In this document: positions 23,230 through 33,395 of the stretch, piece by piece
How the letters are laid out: the number at the start of each line of letters is the position of its first letter
Position numbering within the stretch: the first letter of the stretch is position 1
DNA from: Eurosta solidaginis
Taxonomy: Eukaryota; Arthropoda; Insecta; Diptera; Tephritidae
NCBI RefSeq assembly: GCF_040869045.1
Contig: NC_090322.1
Coordinates: forward strand, 193,439,477 to 193,503,476
Direction: 5' to 3'
DNA: 64,000 bases
The notes under the pieces: generated by a model
The model's database searches: none
The model's input: only the letters and a program-made list of their open reading frames with translations
What the model was told of the DNA's origin: nothing
Program-made: the position numbers and the translations under genes

Positions 23230-24168
23230 TCAAAAACCAGGACCTATGTTATAAAATAACTCCGTCCTCTTGGCAAATACTAGAAGCTTCCGAGGACTTA
23301 AGCCACTTGCCGCTTCTAGATCTGGCAGCTGTATCACTTCTAATAGCTGGTGTCTTAGCCTGGCAAGTGCAGGGCACGAGCACAGAACGTGCTCGATCGT
23401 TTCCTCCTCCAACCCGCACTTCCTACATCTGCTATCACTGACCAAGCCTAATTTAAAGGCATGTGACGCCAGAAGGCAGTGTCCAGTCAGAATACCTGTC
23501 ATGAGTCTACATTCCTCTCTTTTTAATGATAGAAGCAACTGTGTTAGTCTAAGGTTGTAAGACCTACACATAATCTTCGACACTTTACAGCCCCGCGCTT
23601 GAACGCACGCCTTTCCGGCTTGGTCGATCATGTGCACCTCTCGCCTTCGCTTAATCTCGCCCAATCTAATTGGGACGTCTACGGAGCAAGCTTCAAGGGA
23701 TGCGCCCTTTTTAGCTAGTTCGTCCGCTTTTTCATTCCCGTCTATTCCCATATGCCCTGGGACCCAATATAGATGTATGCTTATCCCTGTCGCGATTCTC
23801 TTCAGAGACTGCTTACACTCTAACACGCATTTAGATGCTGTGCAATGCGAGATTACTGCCTTAATTGCTGCTTGACTGTCAATATAAAAGTTAACACGGT
23901 TGCAGCTTAAACTATTCTCTTCCAGGGTTTCTACTGCTTTGGTTACGGCTAATATTTCCGCTTGGAAAACGCTACAGTAATCCGGCAGCCTGTAGGATCT
24001 GTTTAATTCCGGATCAGCGCAGTATACCGCAGACCCTACTCCTTCCACTACTTTGGAACCATCGGTGTACACGTGTATCGCCTCGTCCGCCATTTGCGCA
24101 CCCTTGCCCCAACCGTCCACCTCTATTGTGGCCTTAAGATCTCCCTCGAAGCGCAGATAGGGAATCAT
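23230..24168 (-). pseudogene. LOA-like ORF2, RNase H and C-terminal Cys region
   Basis: A 312-residue open frame: IHVYTDGSK (catalytic Asp), SVFQAEILAV (Glu), FYIDSQAAIKA (Asp) and WVPGHMGIDGNEKADELAK (His and Asp). A tail follows with CRLMTGILTGHCLL and CRKCGLEEETIEHVLCSC. The frame is open and all RNase H catalytic positions are present. It is separated from the RT portion by frame changes. Confidence 0.8.
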
Positions 24169-25388
24169 GTAGTCTGTTCGTCCTGTACGATTGATGACGT
24201 TATACTACTATGGCCATATGCTCGGCGCTCCAGCTGCCCCAAAGCATCGAGCCTGGTTGCGGTCGTTAACGCTTTGTTCTTTGCTACCAGGTCTACAGGT
24301 GGGATGTGCAGAATGGCATACAGTGCAGCCGTCGGGGTTGTTTTCAGGGCTCCCATAATGCTAAGCATCGATAGTCTGCATACCCCCTCTAATTTTTTGA
24401 AGTATGTTGTTTTTTGTGTGGCTTTCCACCAAACAAGAACTCCATAGTATAGAATAGGGCTTAAAATCGCTGTAAAAACCCAATGAGAAAGAGAGGGCGA
24501 TATACCCCACGCACACCCCAGCATTATTTTACATGCATAGAGAGGCCTTCTTGATCCTCTCCTCCACGTTGAGCTTCCATGACAGCTTACTGTCTAGGAT
24601 GATAGATATTTTGTGCAAGGTTTCTCCTGTAAAGTCACCCCTCCTAACTTAGGCCTGGTTCAATTTGGGACCTTGTACCTCTTTGTAAACAAGACCATAT
24701 CCGTCTTCTCCGCATTGACTTTCAACCCGACATTAGATGCCCAGGTATGAATATCCCGAAGCGCCCGATCCATCAAAGAACTAATCGTTGGAAGGCACTT
24801 TCGACTTATGACAATTGCAACGTCATCTGCGTAAGCCGTAAGTTTTACGGGTTCCTCATCGAATTGCCTGAGCAGTTGGTTGATGACCAGCGTCCACAGC
24901 AGAGGTGATAGCACCCCTCCCTGCGGCGTGCCCCTGTCCACTGATTTCGTGGCCTCGTACATTCCCCATTGTGATGTAATCTTTCTGCAATTTAACATGC
25001 AGCCGATCCATCTGATTAAGGCAGGGTGTACTTTAATGTAATTAAGACCATCCATAATCGCCCATTTTGCAACATTATTGAAAGCCCCGGCAATGTCCAA
25101 GAAGACTCCTAGAGTATACTCCTTATATTACAGGGATTTCTCTATGCTTATTACCACCCTATGCAATGCGGTGTCTACCGACTTGCCTTTGGTGTACGCA
25201 TGCTGTGTTGTGGAGAGCAGCTTTTCATCCACGTTGGACTTTATGTACACATCTATCAGTCTCTCAAAGGTTTTGAGCAGAAATGATGTTAAGCTAATGG
25301 GTATATAGCCTTTGGGATGCACGTGACCGATCTTCCCCGCCTTTGGTAGAAAAGCTACACGAACCCTCCTCAAGGGTTAGGAGGAGTT
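24165..25388 (-). pseudogene. LOA-like ORF2, reverse transcriptase part
   Basis: Pieces in order from 25373: VAFLPKAGKIG, YIPISLTSFLLKTFERLID, TKGKSVDTALHR, then DIAGAFNNV, GTPQGGVLSPLLWT, and the catalytic TAYADDVAIV near 24830, then FTKRYKVPN. Further pieces extend to 24165. Stops and frame changes occur at about 25125, 24650 and 24530. Confidence 0.75.
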
Positions 25389-25402
25389 CACTCGACGCCA
25401 CT

Positions 25403-26658
25403 TTACTGTGTTGGAGGTTTATCTGTAGGACTCGCAGCACCATTGGGCTGTTTGTCCCCCTCCAGCACCTTCGCCTTGACGTCGTCGTCCTCCCCTAGCC
25501 CTTTTAGTTTAGAGTATTCGAGGCCCCCTTCAGCCTCTCGTGACTGTTGTGCCGGGTGTTCTTCTGTGCGAGTCACAGCACCATTTAGCGGTTGGTCCTC
25601 TTCTAGTGTTCGTGGTGACGTCGGGACCTCCGCCTGTCTTTTTTCCCTTAGGCTTTTGAGGTCCTTTTCGACTTCGCCCACCTCTAGCGTGTTAGGGTTT
25701 TTATCCTCGGGACTTCTTTTCCAGAGTCGCATGTAAATTTTGCCAGTGCCAAAGGACATTTTGCCAAGATACGTGTACAAAATATCCTCCGCCTGCTTGT
25801 TTATTTGGAAGATGTAGAATTGACCATCCTCGGTAGGCCGAGATACAGTAAGTACCTTCCAATCCTGTGTCGGTATGTTAGGATTCTGATTCTGCAGAAG
25901 TCGCAGTGTATCCTCCGACTTCATCACGCATGGTATCCATACCTTAACTTTTGATACCGTGGGGATTTGCGCTTTATCCACCACCTCAAACCGCGCGTTC
26001 GTACCTTGCCTTTGGAGGTTTGGAACCACTTCCTCCAGCCACCGCAAGCTCGCGATGTTGTCGCACGCTATCATCTTCACACCATTATACCATCCCCCCG
26101 AATCAAAGGTTGGAAGGGGCTTACTTGGTTGTTCCCGCATCATCTTAAGCATTAATCTAATAAGCTCCCTTTTGACAGATCTCCACCTTTCAGTAGTCAT
26201 TTGTCCGAAAGGACTGCTACGATCAACCAGCGCCACAGTCAGTGACTGCTTTGCCACATCACTCATATTCTCGGGAAAAGCAGGAGTCTTAGTGTTATCT
26301 CCCTTTGGAACCTCCGAGAACGCCGGAGTCTTAGCGTTAACTCCCTTTAGCGCCTCCGAGAAAGCCGGAGTCTTAGCGTTATCTCCCTTTGGCTTATCTC
26401 CTACTTCCGTAATTGGAACTTCCCTCTGACTCGCAGCTTTCGAGGTAGTTGCTACCTCGCTATTGGAGCCCATCTGTCTTACAGCTTTGGGCCTACTTGT
26501 TTTGTCTATGCGACTGCCCTGCCTCGTGGCTCTAGGACTGGGTCCTTTCTGCCTCTTGGAAGCAGGCTTGTCGCCTTCCGCCGAACGTACCCTCTTCATT
26601 CTGCCATTCGACGCTTCTTCCTCCTCGTACCGGTTGCAGAACCGAGGGTTTCTCGCAG
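25403..26658 (-). CDS. LOA-like ORF1 (Gag-like, DUF4780-type)
   Basis: The frame is open across the whole stretch, running on into flanking sequence at the 5' side, so the true start is uncertain. The first internal Met is within MKRVRSAEG (about 26600). The N-terminal third is basic and low-complexity, with three near-repeats of KGDNAKTPAFSE. The centre (WRSVKRELIRLML to YMRLWKRS) fits the DUF4780-type RNA-binding domain seen in insect LINE ORF1s; this is from memory. The stop TAA (25405-25403) overlaps the ORF2 ATG at 25443-25441 by 41 bases. It would bind element RNA. Confidence 0.7.
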
Positions 26659-26660
26659 CA

Positions 26661-27270
26661 ATACTGGCTCCCAGTGCATATAGGAAGAGATGGGAATGCA
26701 AAAGCGGATGAACTAGCTAAAAAGGTTTGCTCCGTAGACATCCCAATTAGATTAGGCGAAATTAAGAGAAAGGAAGAAGTGCACATGATCAACCAAGCGG
26801 GAAAGGCGTGCACCCAAACTCGGAGCTGCAAAGTGTCGAGTATCATGTGTAGATTTTACAACCTTAGACTAACATAGTTACTTCTATAATTAAAGAGAGA
26901 GGGCTGTAAACTCATGAGGGGCATTCTGACTGGACACTGCCTTCTGGCGTCACATGCCTTCAAATTAGGCTTTGTCATAGATAGCAGATGTAAGAAGTGC
27001 AGGTTGGAGGGGAAACGTGCGAGCACGTTTAGTGCTCGTGCCCTTCGCTTGCCAGGCTAAGACTCCAGGTATTAGGAGTGATGCGGCTATCAGATCTAGA
27101 AGCAGCAAGTAACATAGGTCCTAGAAAGCCTTTAGTATTTTCAAAGAGTACGGAGTTATATTATAACATGGGTCCTGATTTTTGATAGAGATTTTTAGTT
27201 TGGTCGTTTAACAAACTCCTGGTATCACTATGGACTCAATCAGTCTACATGAGGTCCTCATGGACCAGGC
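26661..27270 (+). pseudogene. LOA-like LINE fragment, sense (copy C, part 2)
   Basis: Begins with the second copy of the 132-bp duplication, then ADELAKKVCSVDIPIRL, KACTQTRSCKVSSIMC and a damaged Cys-rich tail. It ends with the family's 3' sequence near 27270 (TCAATCAGTCTACATGAGGT). Confidence 0.7.
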
Positions 27271-27274
27271 GGTT

Positions 27275-29010
27275 CGCTATGAACGGCAGAATAGTGTGTT
27301 ATCATTCTGGATAAGTTAGAGCATAACATATCATAGTATCCAGATCGAATTGTCCCAGAGTGAAGCGCGTCTCCCTGTGGAGCCATTTTTCTTCCACTGT
27401 TAGCTTCGGGTATTCGACTCAGGCTCAAATTATGAGGTATTATGCGCCGGAGGGCTTTGGATGAATCCTTATGCCGCTGGGAGGCGAAGACGTTTCAGTC
27501 AGATTTCTGTTAGGATTCCCAGATTTCTAAATATTTAACAGAAACTGTTTGTTCAGCATTTCATTTCCCTCCTTTATCATCACAGGCCTATATCGGAGAC
27601 GCGTAGCACACAAGCGGCTGGCCAATTACTTTATGGGTACCTATGTACCGTCAACGAGCAACGTGAAGATTTTGTTACGACTCTGAAGCTTAGGCACAAC
27701 TGCAGCTACATACATGTTCGCCCAAATGCATGTCATCACCGAACGTCACACCCAATATTTTTTGTGTGCTGTACAGTCGGTAGCGTAATACCATCCATAT
27801 AGATGGCCAATATAAAATAAAAAATAAAAATGTAAGGCGCGATAACCTCCGAAGAGATCTAAGGCCGAGCTTCTCTTCCAACTTGCGTCGTGCTCCTCTT
27901 GATTTTCCCTACAAATTGGCCGGAAGGGACCTACATGTTTTATGCCGACTCCGAACGGCATCTGCAAGGCAGATGAATTTTCACTGAGAGCTTTTCATGG
28001 CAGAAATACACTCGGAGCGCTTGCCAAACACTGCCGAGGGGCGACCCCGCTTAGAAAAATTTTCTTCTAATTGAAAAACCTTATTTCTAAAATTTTTTTA
28101 ATGTTGCTACCATCACACCACGGCGGCCGCCAGATGGCCAATATACTATCGATATTTGCCGCGTCCACGTCTTGAATAATTTCCCCTAGGATTTGGTCGG
28201 TGATAGTGAAAAGTTGCACAACGCCAACAAACTGGAAAGACGAGCAGATAGTTGTTAAATTTACAGCATACAGAATAAAATAAAAGTGTGAATAGGGCAC
28301 CACCCTGAACCTTCTTTAATTCTTCTTTTCTACTGCCAATAGGAGATATCGATAGATATGAGCTTTAGTTGGGGCACGACCCTCACCATATTCCATTTTT
28401 CAGGGACGACGATAAAGCGCCAGGTAACTAAATTCCTCATTGCCAATGTTTTTAAGCACGGAAATGGCAATTCCGCCCGTGCCTATTGCTTTAGATGGTT
28501 TAGAAAGTTCTGGCTTCTTCAACCTCTTTGGCGGTGATGGTAATCGCAGACGCACTGTGTTTATGCTTATTGCTCGTCTATGTATTGGCCTGCCATCTGG
28601 ATTTGTCAATTTTGTCGGGGAATACATAACGTATTGCCGGCAGAAAGCGCTCTTCTCATCCAATAGCACTTTATCGCCAAAGTCGCCCTGTTGTGTTTAT
28701 CCACAAGCTGTTTGATGCGCAGATTTATGTCCCTAATTTGGGAGTGGGCAGGGTCTTGTAGTCCCCGGCCACATACAAAAGGTTTTCGAGGACAAACCTT
28801 AAAATTATTATGGCAGCTCAAACTTGCAAATGTCACGTAACAATGAAAACTGTATAAACAGACGATTTTCAACTTATTTATGCTCATGTCTATCCTGATG
28901 TCACGTTGTTTAAATTTTTCCCAAATTATCAAATAAATGTTTTCATACATGCCTTTAAAGCAATAAGGGCAATCCCAGCTTAACTCATATAAAACGATTT
29001 TCAATTAGAG
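27275..29010 (-). pseudogene. Jockey-like LINE remnant interrupted by a SINE
   Basis: Heavily decayed antisense RT. The upstream part (28760-28330) contains DPAHSQIRDINLRI and PSKAIGTGGIAISVLKNIGN, like the RT fingers motif of Jockey-type elements. Next is a PQGG-like VQGGALFTLLF near 28310. Beyond the SINE come KILGVTFGDDMHLGEH (27760) and a C-terminal piece near 27380 like GTIRSGYYDML. Many stops. The clade call is moderate. Confidence 0.55.
27815..28131 (-). mobile_element. tRNA-derived SINE (copy 2)
   Basis: Antisense copy flanked by a 14-bp TSD AGATGGCCAATATA (27801-27814 and 28132-28145). The head lacks about 53 bp containing the B box and half of the A region compared with copies 1 and 3, so it is probably transcriptionally inactive. 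Confidence 0.85.
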
Positions 29011-29137
29011 TTTACAAGATTTGCCCGGTTAACAATCTTTGCGAGACAGATTCAGGTATTCGTAAGTTGTCATGTTTTTAGGTCCGTACCGCCAAATAAC
29101 TTTTTTATTCGTAACTTGTTATTTGATATTCGTTTTT
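29011..29137. other. hfw intron, nothing recognised
   Basis: A short stretch ending in TTATTCGTAACTTGTTATTT, which recurs at 36519-36540 on the other side of the mini-me-like composite. Confidence 0.4.
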
Positions 29138-30285
29138 ATACTCAGCTGAGCAGAGCTCACAGAGTATATTAACATTGTTCGCATAACGGTACCCCGTAAC
29201 GGCATAAACTAATCGAGATAGATATAGACTTCTATATACCAAAATGATCTGGGCGAAAAAAGAAATTCATTTAGCCATATCCGTCCGTCCGTCCGTCCGT
29301 CTGTCCGTTAACACGATAACTTGAGTAAATTTTGAGGTATCTTGATGAAATTTGGTATGTAGGTTCCTGGGCGCTCATCTCAGATCGCTATTTAAAATGA
29401 ACGATATCGGACAATAACCACGCCCACTTTTTCGGTATCGAAATTTTCGAAAAATCGAAAAAATGCGATAATTCATTAGCAAAGACGGATAAAGCGATGA
29501 AACTTGATAGGTGGGTTGACCTTATGACGCAGAATAGAAAATTAGTAAAATTTTGGACAATGGGCGTGGCACCGCCCACTTTTAAAAGGTAATTTAAAAG
29601 TTTTGAATGTGAGTCGTTGAAGATATCATGATGAAATTTGGCAGGAACGTTACTACTATTACTATATATGCTAAATAAAAATTAGCAAAATCGGATGAAG
29701 AACGCGCCCATTTTTAAAAAAACAAATTTTTAAAAGTCAAGTCATCCAGCAATGATATGGTGCAACAAAATACAAAAATAAATGAAAATTTCAAAATGGG
29801 TATGGCTCCGCCCTTTTTCATTTAATTTGTCTACAATACTTTTAATGCCATAAGTCGAACAAAAATTTACCTATCCTTGTGAAATTTGGTAAGGGCATAG
29901 CTTCTATGACTATAACTGTTTTCTGTGAAAATGCGCGAAATCGGTATGACGCCACGCCCAGTTTTTATACACAGTCGACCGTCTGTCCTTCCGCTCGGCC
30001 GTTAACACGATAACTTGAGCAAAAATCGATATATCTTTACTAAACTTAACAATTGTTTTTGTTTTTATCGGCCTATTGATAAATGATTCAGGTTCGATTC
30101 GAGCTCAAGGCCAGAACAATAATTTTTTTCTAATGATAATTATTGTTATTTTTTAATTTTTCTAAATTTGAAAAATTGTATTTTGTTTTTGGAATAGTAA
30201 GTAGAAAATATAGTTGGTAAAAAGGAATAGAAGTAGCAAATTTGCCAGTCAAACAAACCGCCGCTGTATAGCTAAATGGTTAGCG

Positions 30286-30513
30286 TATTGGCATAGTCAC
30301 CAATTTTATTATTTGCTTTAATAAATATTTTATTTTATTAACAAATATTTTATTTAACTGAACTTCTTAAGTCGAGAAATCTTGTAGAATAATTTTCGTT
30401 TTACAAATTTGTATTAACATATTTTGTAACGCCTATTTGATCTCTTTTTATGTTTTTCAAAAATCAACAAATTAACAAAGTTTTAACAAACAAAGTGAGT
30501 AAAGACCGTTACA
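30286..30513 (-). repeat. CsRn1-type 3' LTR
   Basis: Left LTR on the plus strand. It differs from the right LTR in TTTGTATT versus TTTTTATT and in the ATGTTTTTC/ATATATTTC stretch. Confidence 0.8.
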
Positions 30514-30557
30514 TTACCCCCTCCCTAAAACAAAAAAAAAAAATTATTGTGAAAATT

Positions 30558-31013
30558 TTATAAATTGAAATCTACCACCTTCTTTTTGTTTTCCGAAAAA
30601 ATATAAGCTGGCTTTAGCCTATCGATTGAAATATTTATATTACTATTGTTTTTCCGCACCAAGAATGTTTTTCGAAAGCGTCTAATCATAGGAAATGGAC
30701 CTTCATATGGTGGTTCCAATCCTTTCTTCGTCCTGTCTATTCTAATAAAAACGTGTGAGCAGGACTTCAAATCAGTAGGAACATACGACGTAATTTTAAT
30801 AGGTTCTTTTTCCTCGGAACGAATATTTTCAAAATAATCACGAATTTTGTTAACAAAATTTAATGGATCAATATTTGTGGTGCCATGATTGGTTGGAAAA
30901 ATTGCTCCTGGAACTTTAATATTCTCACCATAGAGCATTTCAGCTGGAATAGCACGAATTTCCTCTTTGAACGTGGTTCTAAGACCTAGCAAAATTAATG
31001 GTAATTGTTCTGT
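30558..31013 (-). pseudogene. CsRn1-type integrase C-terminus after the stop
   Basis: In frame with the Gag-integrase ORF and separated only by the TGA. It continues TEQLPLILLGLRT, AEMLYG, then a chromatin/DNA-binding type tail (YEGPFPMIRRF, ISIDRLKPAY). It ends 45 bp before the 3' LTR. Confidence 0.8.
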
Positions 31014-32501
31014 TCATTTAACAGAATCGTTAGAACATCTTATGGAAGTCTTTAGAGTCCTATGAAATCGCTCTACCATCCCATTTGCTTGGGGATGGTA
31101 GGGTGATGTCCTAGTTCTTATAGTACCTAGAAAATTACAGAGCTCGCGAAACAACTTGGACTCAAACTGAGAACCTTGATCTGTTGTGATAAAAGTTGGC
31201 ACACCAAATCTAGAGACATATTCCCTTACCAAACACTGAGCAACAGTTTTAGCCTCAATGTCCTTTAAAGGATAAGCTTCTGGCCACCTTGAAAAACGAT
31301 CAATTACTGACAAAATGTATCGGTACTCATTGGATGGTGGTAAAGGTCCAACCAAGTCTATATGTATATGTTCGAAACGACCAGGGGGTATCGCTATCTT
31401 TTCTAACTGAGATTTCGTGTGTCTGCCAACTTTACATTTTTGGCATTGTAAACATTGCTTAGACCATTCATTTATATCTTTATTAATTTTAGGCCAAAAA
31501 TATAAACGAGTGACTTTCTTCCGAGTTGATCTAATACTAGGGTGGGAAATATCATGAATTAAATTAAATATTTTCTTACGAGCAGTGGAAGGGACGTAAG
31601 GTCGGCATATGCTAGTAGACAAGTCACACCCTGATGATGATAACTGTCTTGGCTTCGACTTAGATCGAGACCTAGACCTTGAACGAAATGAAAAATTTTT
31701 CTGAACACTAAGTTTTTGTATAGTATCTGTTAATGTTTGAATTTCTTTTTCTAAGCGACTAAGGTGGTCACTTTGCTCAGATGTTGATGAAGATATTGCT
31801 TGCACATGACCTTGCCTACTTGACAGAATGATTTCATAGATTGAATCTGCCATGTTTAATAATGTCTTTATGTCTGGATTAGGCAATGTTTTAAGTGAAA
31901 CTTGTATTTGTGTTGGTAATTTACGAATCCAAAGTTGTATGATGAGTTTGTCTGAAATCGAGTCTGACTGTCCCGCTGTTTGTTTAAGTGTGCGATAAAA
32001 TTCCGATCGTTTTCTATCACCTATGTCTAGATCTGCCAGGAGGGACTCTAAGCGTTGAGATTCACTAAGAGAATTTCTTTCTAAGAGAGCTTCTTTCAGT
32101 GTAGAATATGCTGCCGAGGCCGAATTATTCCAATTATCATTAATAGCCTGTATGACATCAAAAACCGTTGCAGTCATATCCTGTGATAGCGATACTATAA
32201 GATATTCATATTTGGAAATTTCGCTAGTAATATTTTTAATACGAAATTGAGTCTCAGCTAAAATAAACCACTGGTGAGGATATTTATTATAAAAAAGGGG
32301 TAGTTTCAAACTTGAGGAATTTGAATGCTGAATTTGAGAAGGGAGCGAAGAATTCTGATCTTGCTCTAGAGACATGACCGGTTGTTGATTTTGTTGTAGA
32401 GATATGACCGGTTGTTGATTTTGTTCTAAAGACACAACTGGTTGATATAAATTAATTAAACTCCTATTTCTAGTTATAATCGGACTTCGCAATATCGACA
32501 T
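31014..32501 (-). CDS. CsRn1-type Gag fused in frame to integrase
   Basis: A single 495-codon frame. Residues 1 to about 45 repeat the motif (S/Q)NQQPV(V/I/M)SLEQ. Gag follows (LKLPLFYNKYPHQWFILAE, then a coiled region and an SRSRSRSRSKSK tract). At about residue 295 it passes directly into integrase: an HHCC zinc motif (HDISH..CLQC), then the core with HIDLVGPLP, TTDQGSQF and HPQANGMVERF, which supply the D, D, E residues. Protease, RT and RNase H are missing and the frame survived the deletion. It ends at TGA (31016-31014), where relatives would read Trp by inference. The leader from the primer site is about 650 bp. Confidence 0.85.
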   Translation of the reverse strand: MSILRSPIITRNRSLINLYQPVVSLEQNQQPVISLQQNQQPVMSLEQDQNSSLPSQIQHSNSSSLKLPLFYNKYPHQWFILAETQFRIKNITSEISKYEYLIVSLSQDMTATVFDVIQAINDNWNNSASAAYSTLKEALLERNSLSESQRLESLLADLDIGDRKRSEFYRTLKQTAGQSDSISDKLIIQLWIRKLPTQIQVSLKTLPNPDIKTLLNMADSIYEIILSSRQGHVQAISSSTSEQSDHLSRLEKEIQTLTDTIQKLSVQKNFSFRSRSRSRSKSKPRQLSSSGCDLSTSICRPYVPSTARKKIFNLIHDISHPSIRSTRKKVTRLYFWPKINKDINEWSKQCLQCQKCKVGRHTKSQLEKIAIPPGRFEHIHIDLVGPLPPSNEYRYILSVIDRFSRWPEAYPLKDIEAKTVAQCLVREYVSRFGVPTFITTDQGSQFESKLFRELCNFLGTIRTRTSPYHPQANGMVERFHRTLKTSIRCSNDSVK

Positions 32502-33152
32502 AAATTAGTCGTAAAAAATAAAAAGAGAACAATCACAAATAGTTTCTAAATAGCCAATAGCTTCTACTTAAAATAGTCGTGCTAGTATTGTATATATACC
32601 TATTAATCACTTACAATTTGTAAATTTTACATAAGGTCAGGAACATATGATGATGGATTCACGACGAAGGATACTTGCGGATGTAAATAAATTATTATAC
32701 TTGCAGTTGATTAAAACTTGAAACATTCATTTGTTGAAAATGCGGAGTTCACAATCGTGGATCAGCTATGAATTGCTCGTCCAATCACCAGACTTTCTTT
32801 CTTTAGAATGTTATGTAATTAGCGTAGTACATTACCATGTATATTGACCATAAAACATATGCTCGTCACAATAAGGCCGTATGGATTATGTGAAGCAGGG
32901 GGTGTATGTATTTGAAATCGGCAACTATTTTTTGTATGCAAAATTATCCATTGGTCTGGTTAGCTGCTGTACAAATAGGTTTTTTGAATTTGTATCCGTT
33001 TGCGTAAATGCAGAAAACGATTAGTTGTTGATGCTAGTGGACGGATTATAAATGATAATATTCATTGAATTAGGATCCTGCTGAAGTATGCACTTTTTGC
33101 CAGAAAATAAGGTCGTTCCTTGGCTGAAACTGCTTAGGAATGTTCTTTTTTA
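32502..33152 (-). other. CsRn1-type 5' leader
   Basis: Untranslated stretch between the primer site and gag. No credible ORF. Confidence 0.6.
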
Positions 33153-33167
33153 TCGGGGTCACCAATT

Positions 33168-33395
33168 TATTGGCATAGTCACCAATTTTATTATTTGCTT
33201 TAATAAATATTTTATTTTATTAACAAATATTTTATTTAACTGAACTTCTTAAGTCGAGAAATCTTGTAGAATAATTTTCGTTTTACAAATTTTTATTAAC
33301 ATATTTTGTAACGCCTATTTGATCTCTTTTTATATATTTCAAAAATCAACAAATTAACAAAGTTTTAACAAACAAAGTGAGTAAAGACCGTTACA
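33168..33395 (-). repeat. CsRn1-type 5' LTR
   Basis: Right LTR, same length as the other. The primer binding site follows at 33164-33153. Confidence 0.8.

Larger units (their letters stand above)
23127..26660 (-). mobile_element. LOA-like LINE with ORF1 and deleted ORF2 (copy B)
   Basis: Antisense copy. The 3' end is at 23127 (GGTAGGTAGGTTG on the plus strand, no poly(A)). It retains ORF1 and the ORF2 start, but about 1.35 kb covering most of the endonuclease and the N-terminal part of RT is missing. The junction is near 25360, with only a few bases of shared sequence (ACGA). It lies between the two halves of the sense copy C. The LOA assignment rests on the endonuclease, RT and RNase H order and ORF1 type, and is moderate. 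Confidence 0.75.
30286..33395 (-). mobile_element. CsRn1-type Gypsy LTR element, internally deleted
   Basis: LTRs 30286-30513 and 33168-33395 (228 bp each) differ at about three positions by eye. A 4-bp TSD AGCG flanks it (30282-30285 and 33396-33399). On the minus strand the LTR starts TGTAACGG. The primer site TGGTGACCCCGA (33164-33153) complements a tRNA-Trp 3' end, a known hallmark of the CsRn1 group. A polypurine tract is at 30526-30514. Only gag and integrase remain. Confidence 0.85.

Noticed and set aside
25443..26711. Plus-strand open frames of 97, 156 and 82 codons
   Set aside because: Complement of the LOA-like ORF1; no independent motifs.
30250..30285. Possible tRNA gene at TATAGCTAAATGGTTAGCGC
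   Set aside because: Part of a repeated block found again at 33749; the B-box-like sequence lies in the wrong order and orientation.
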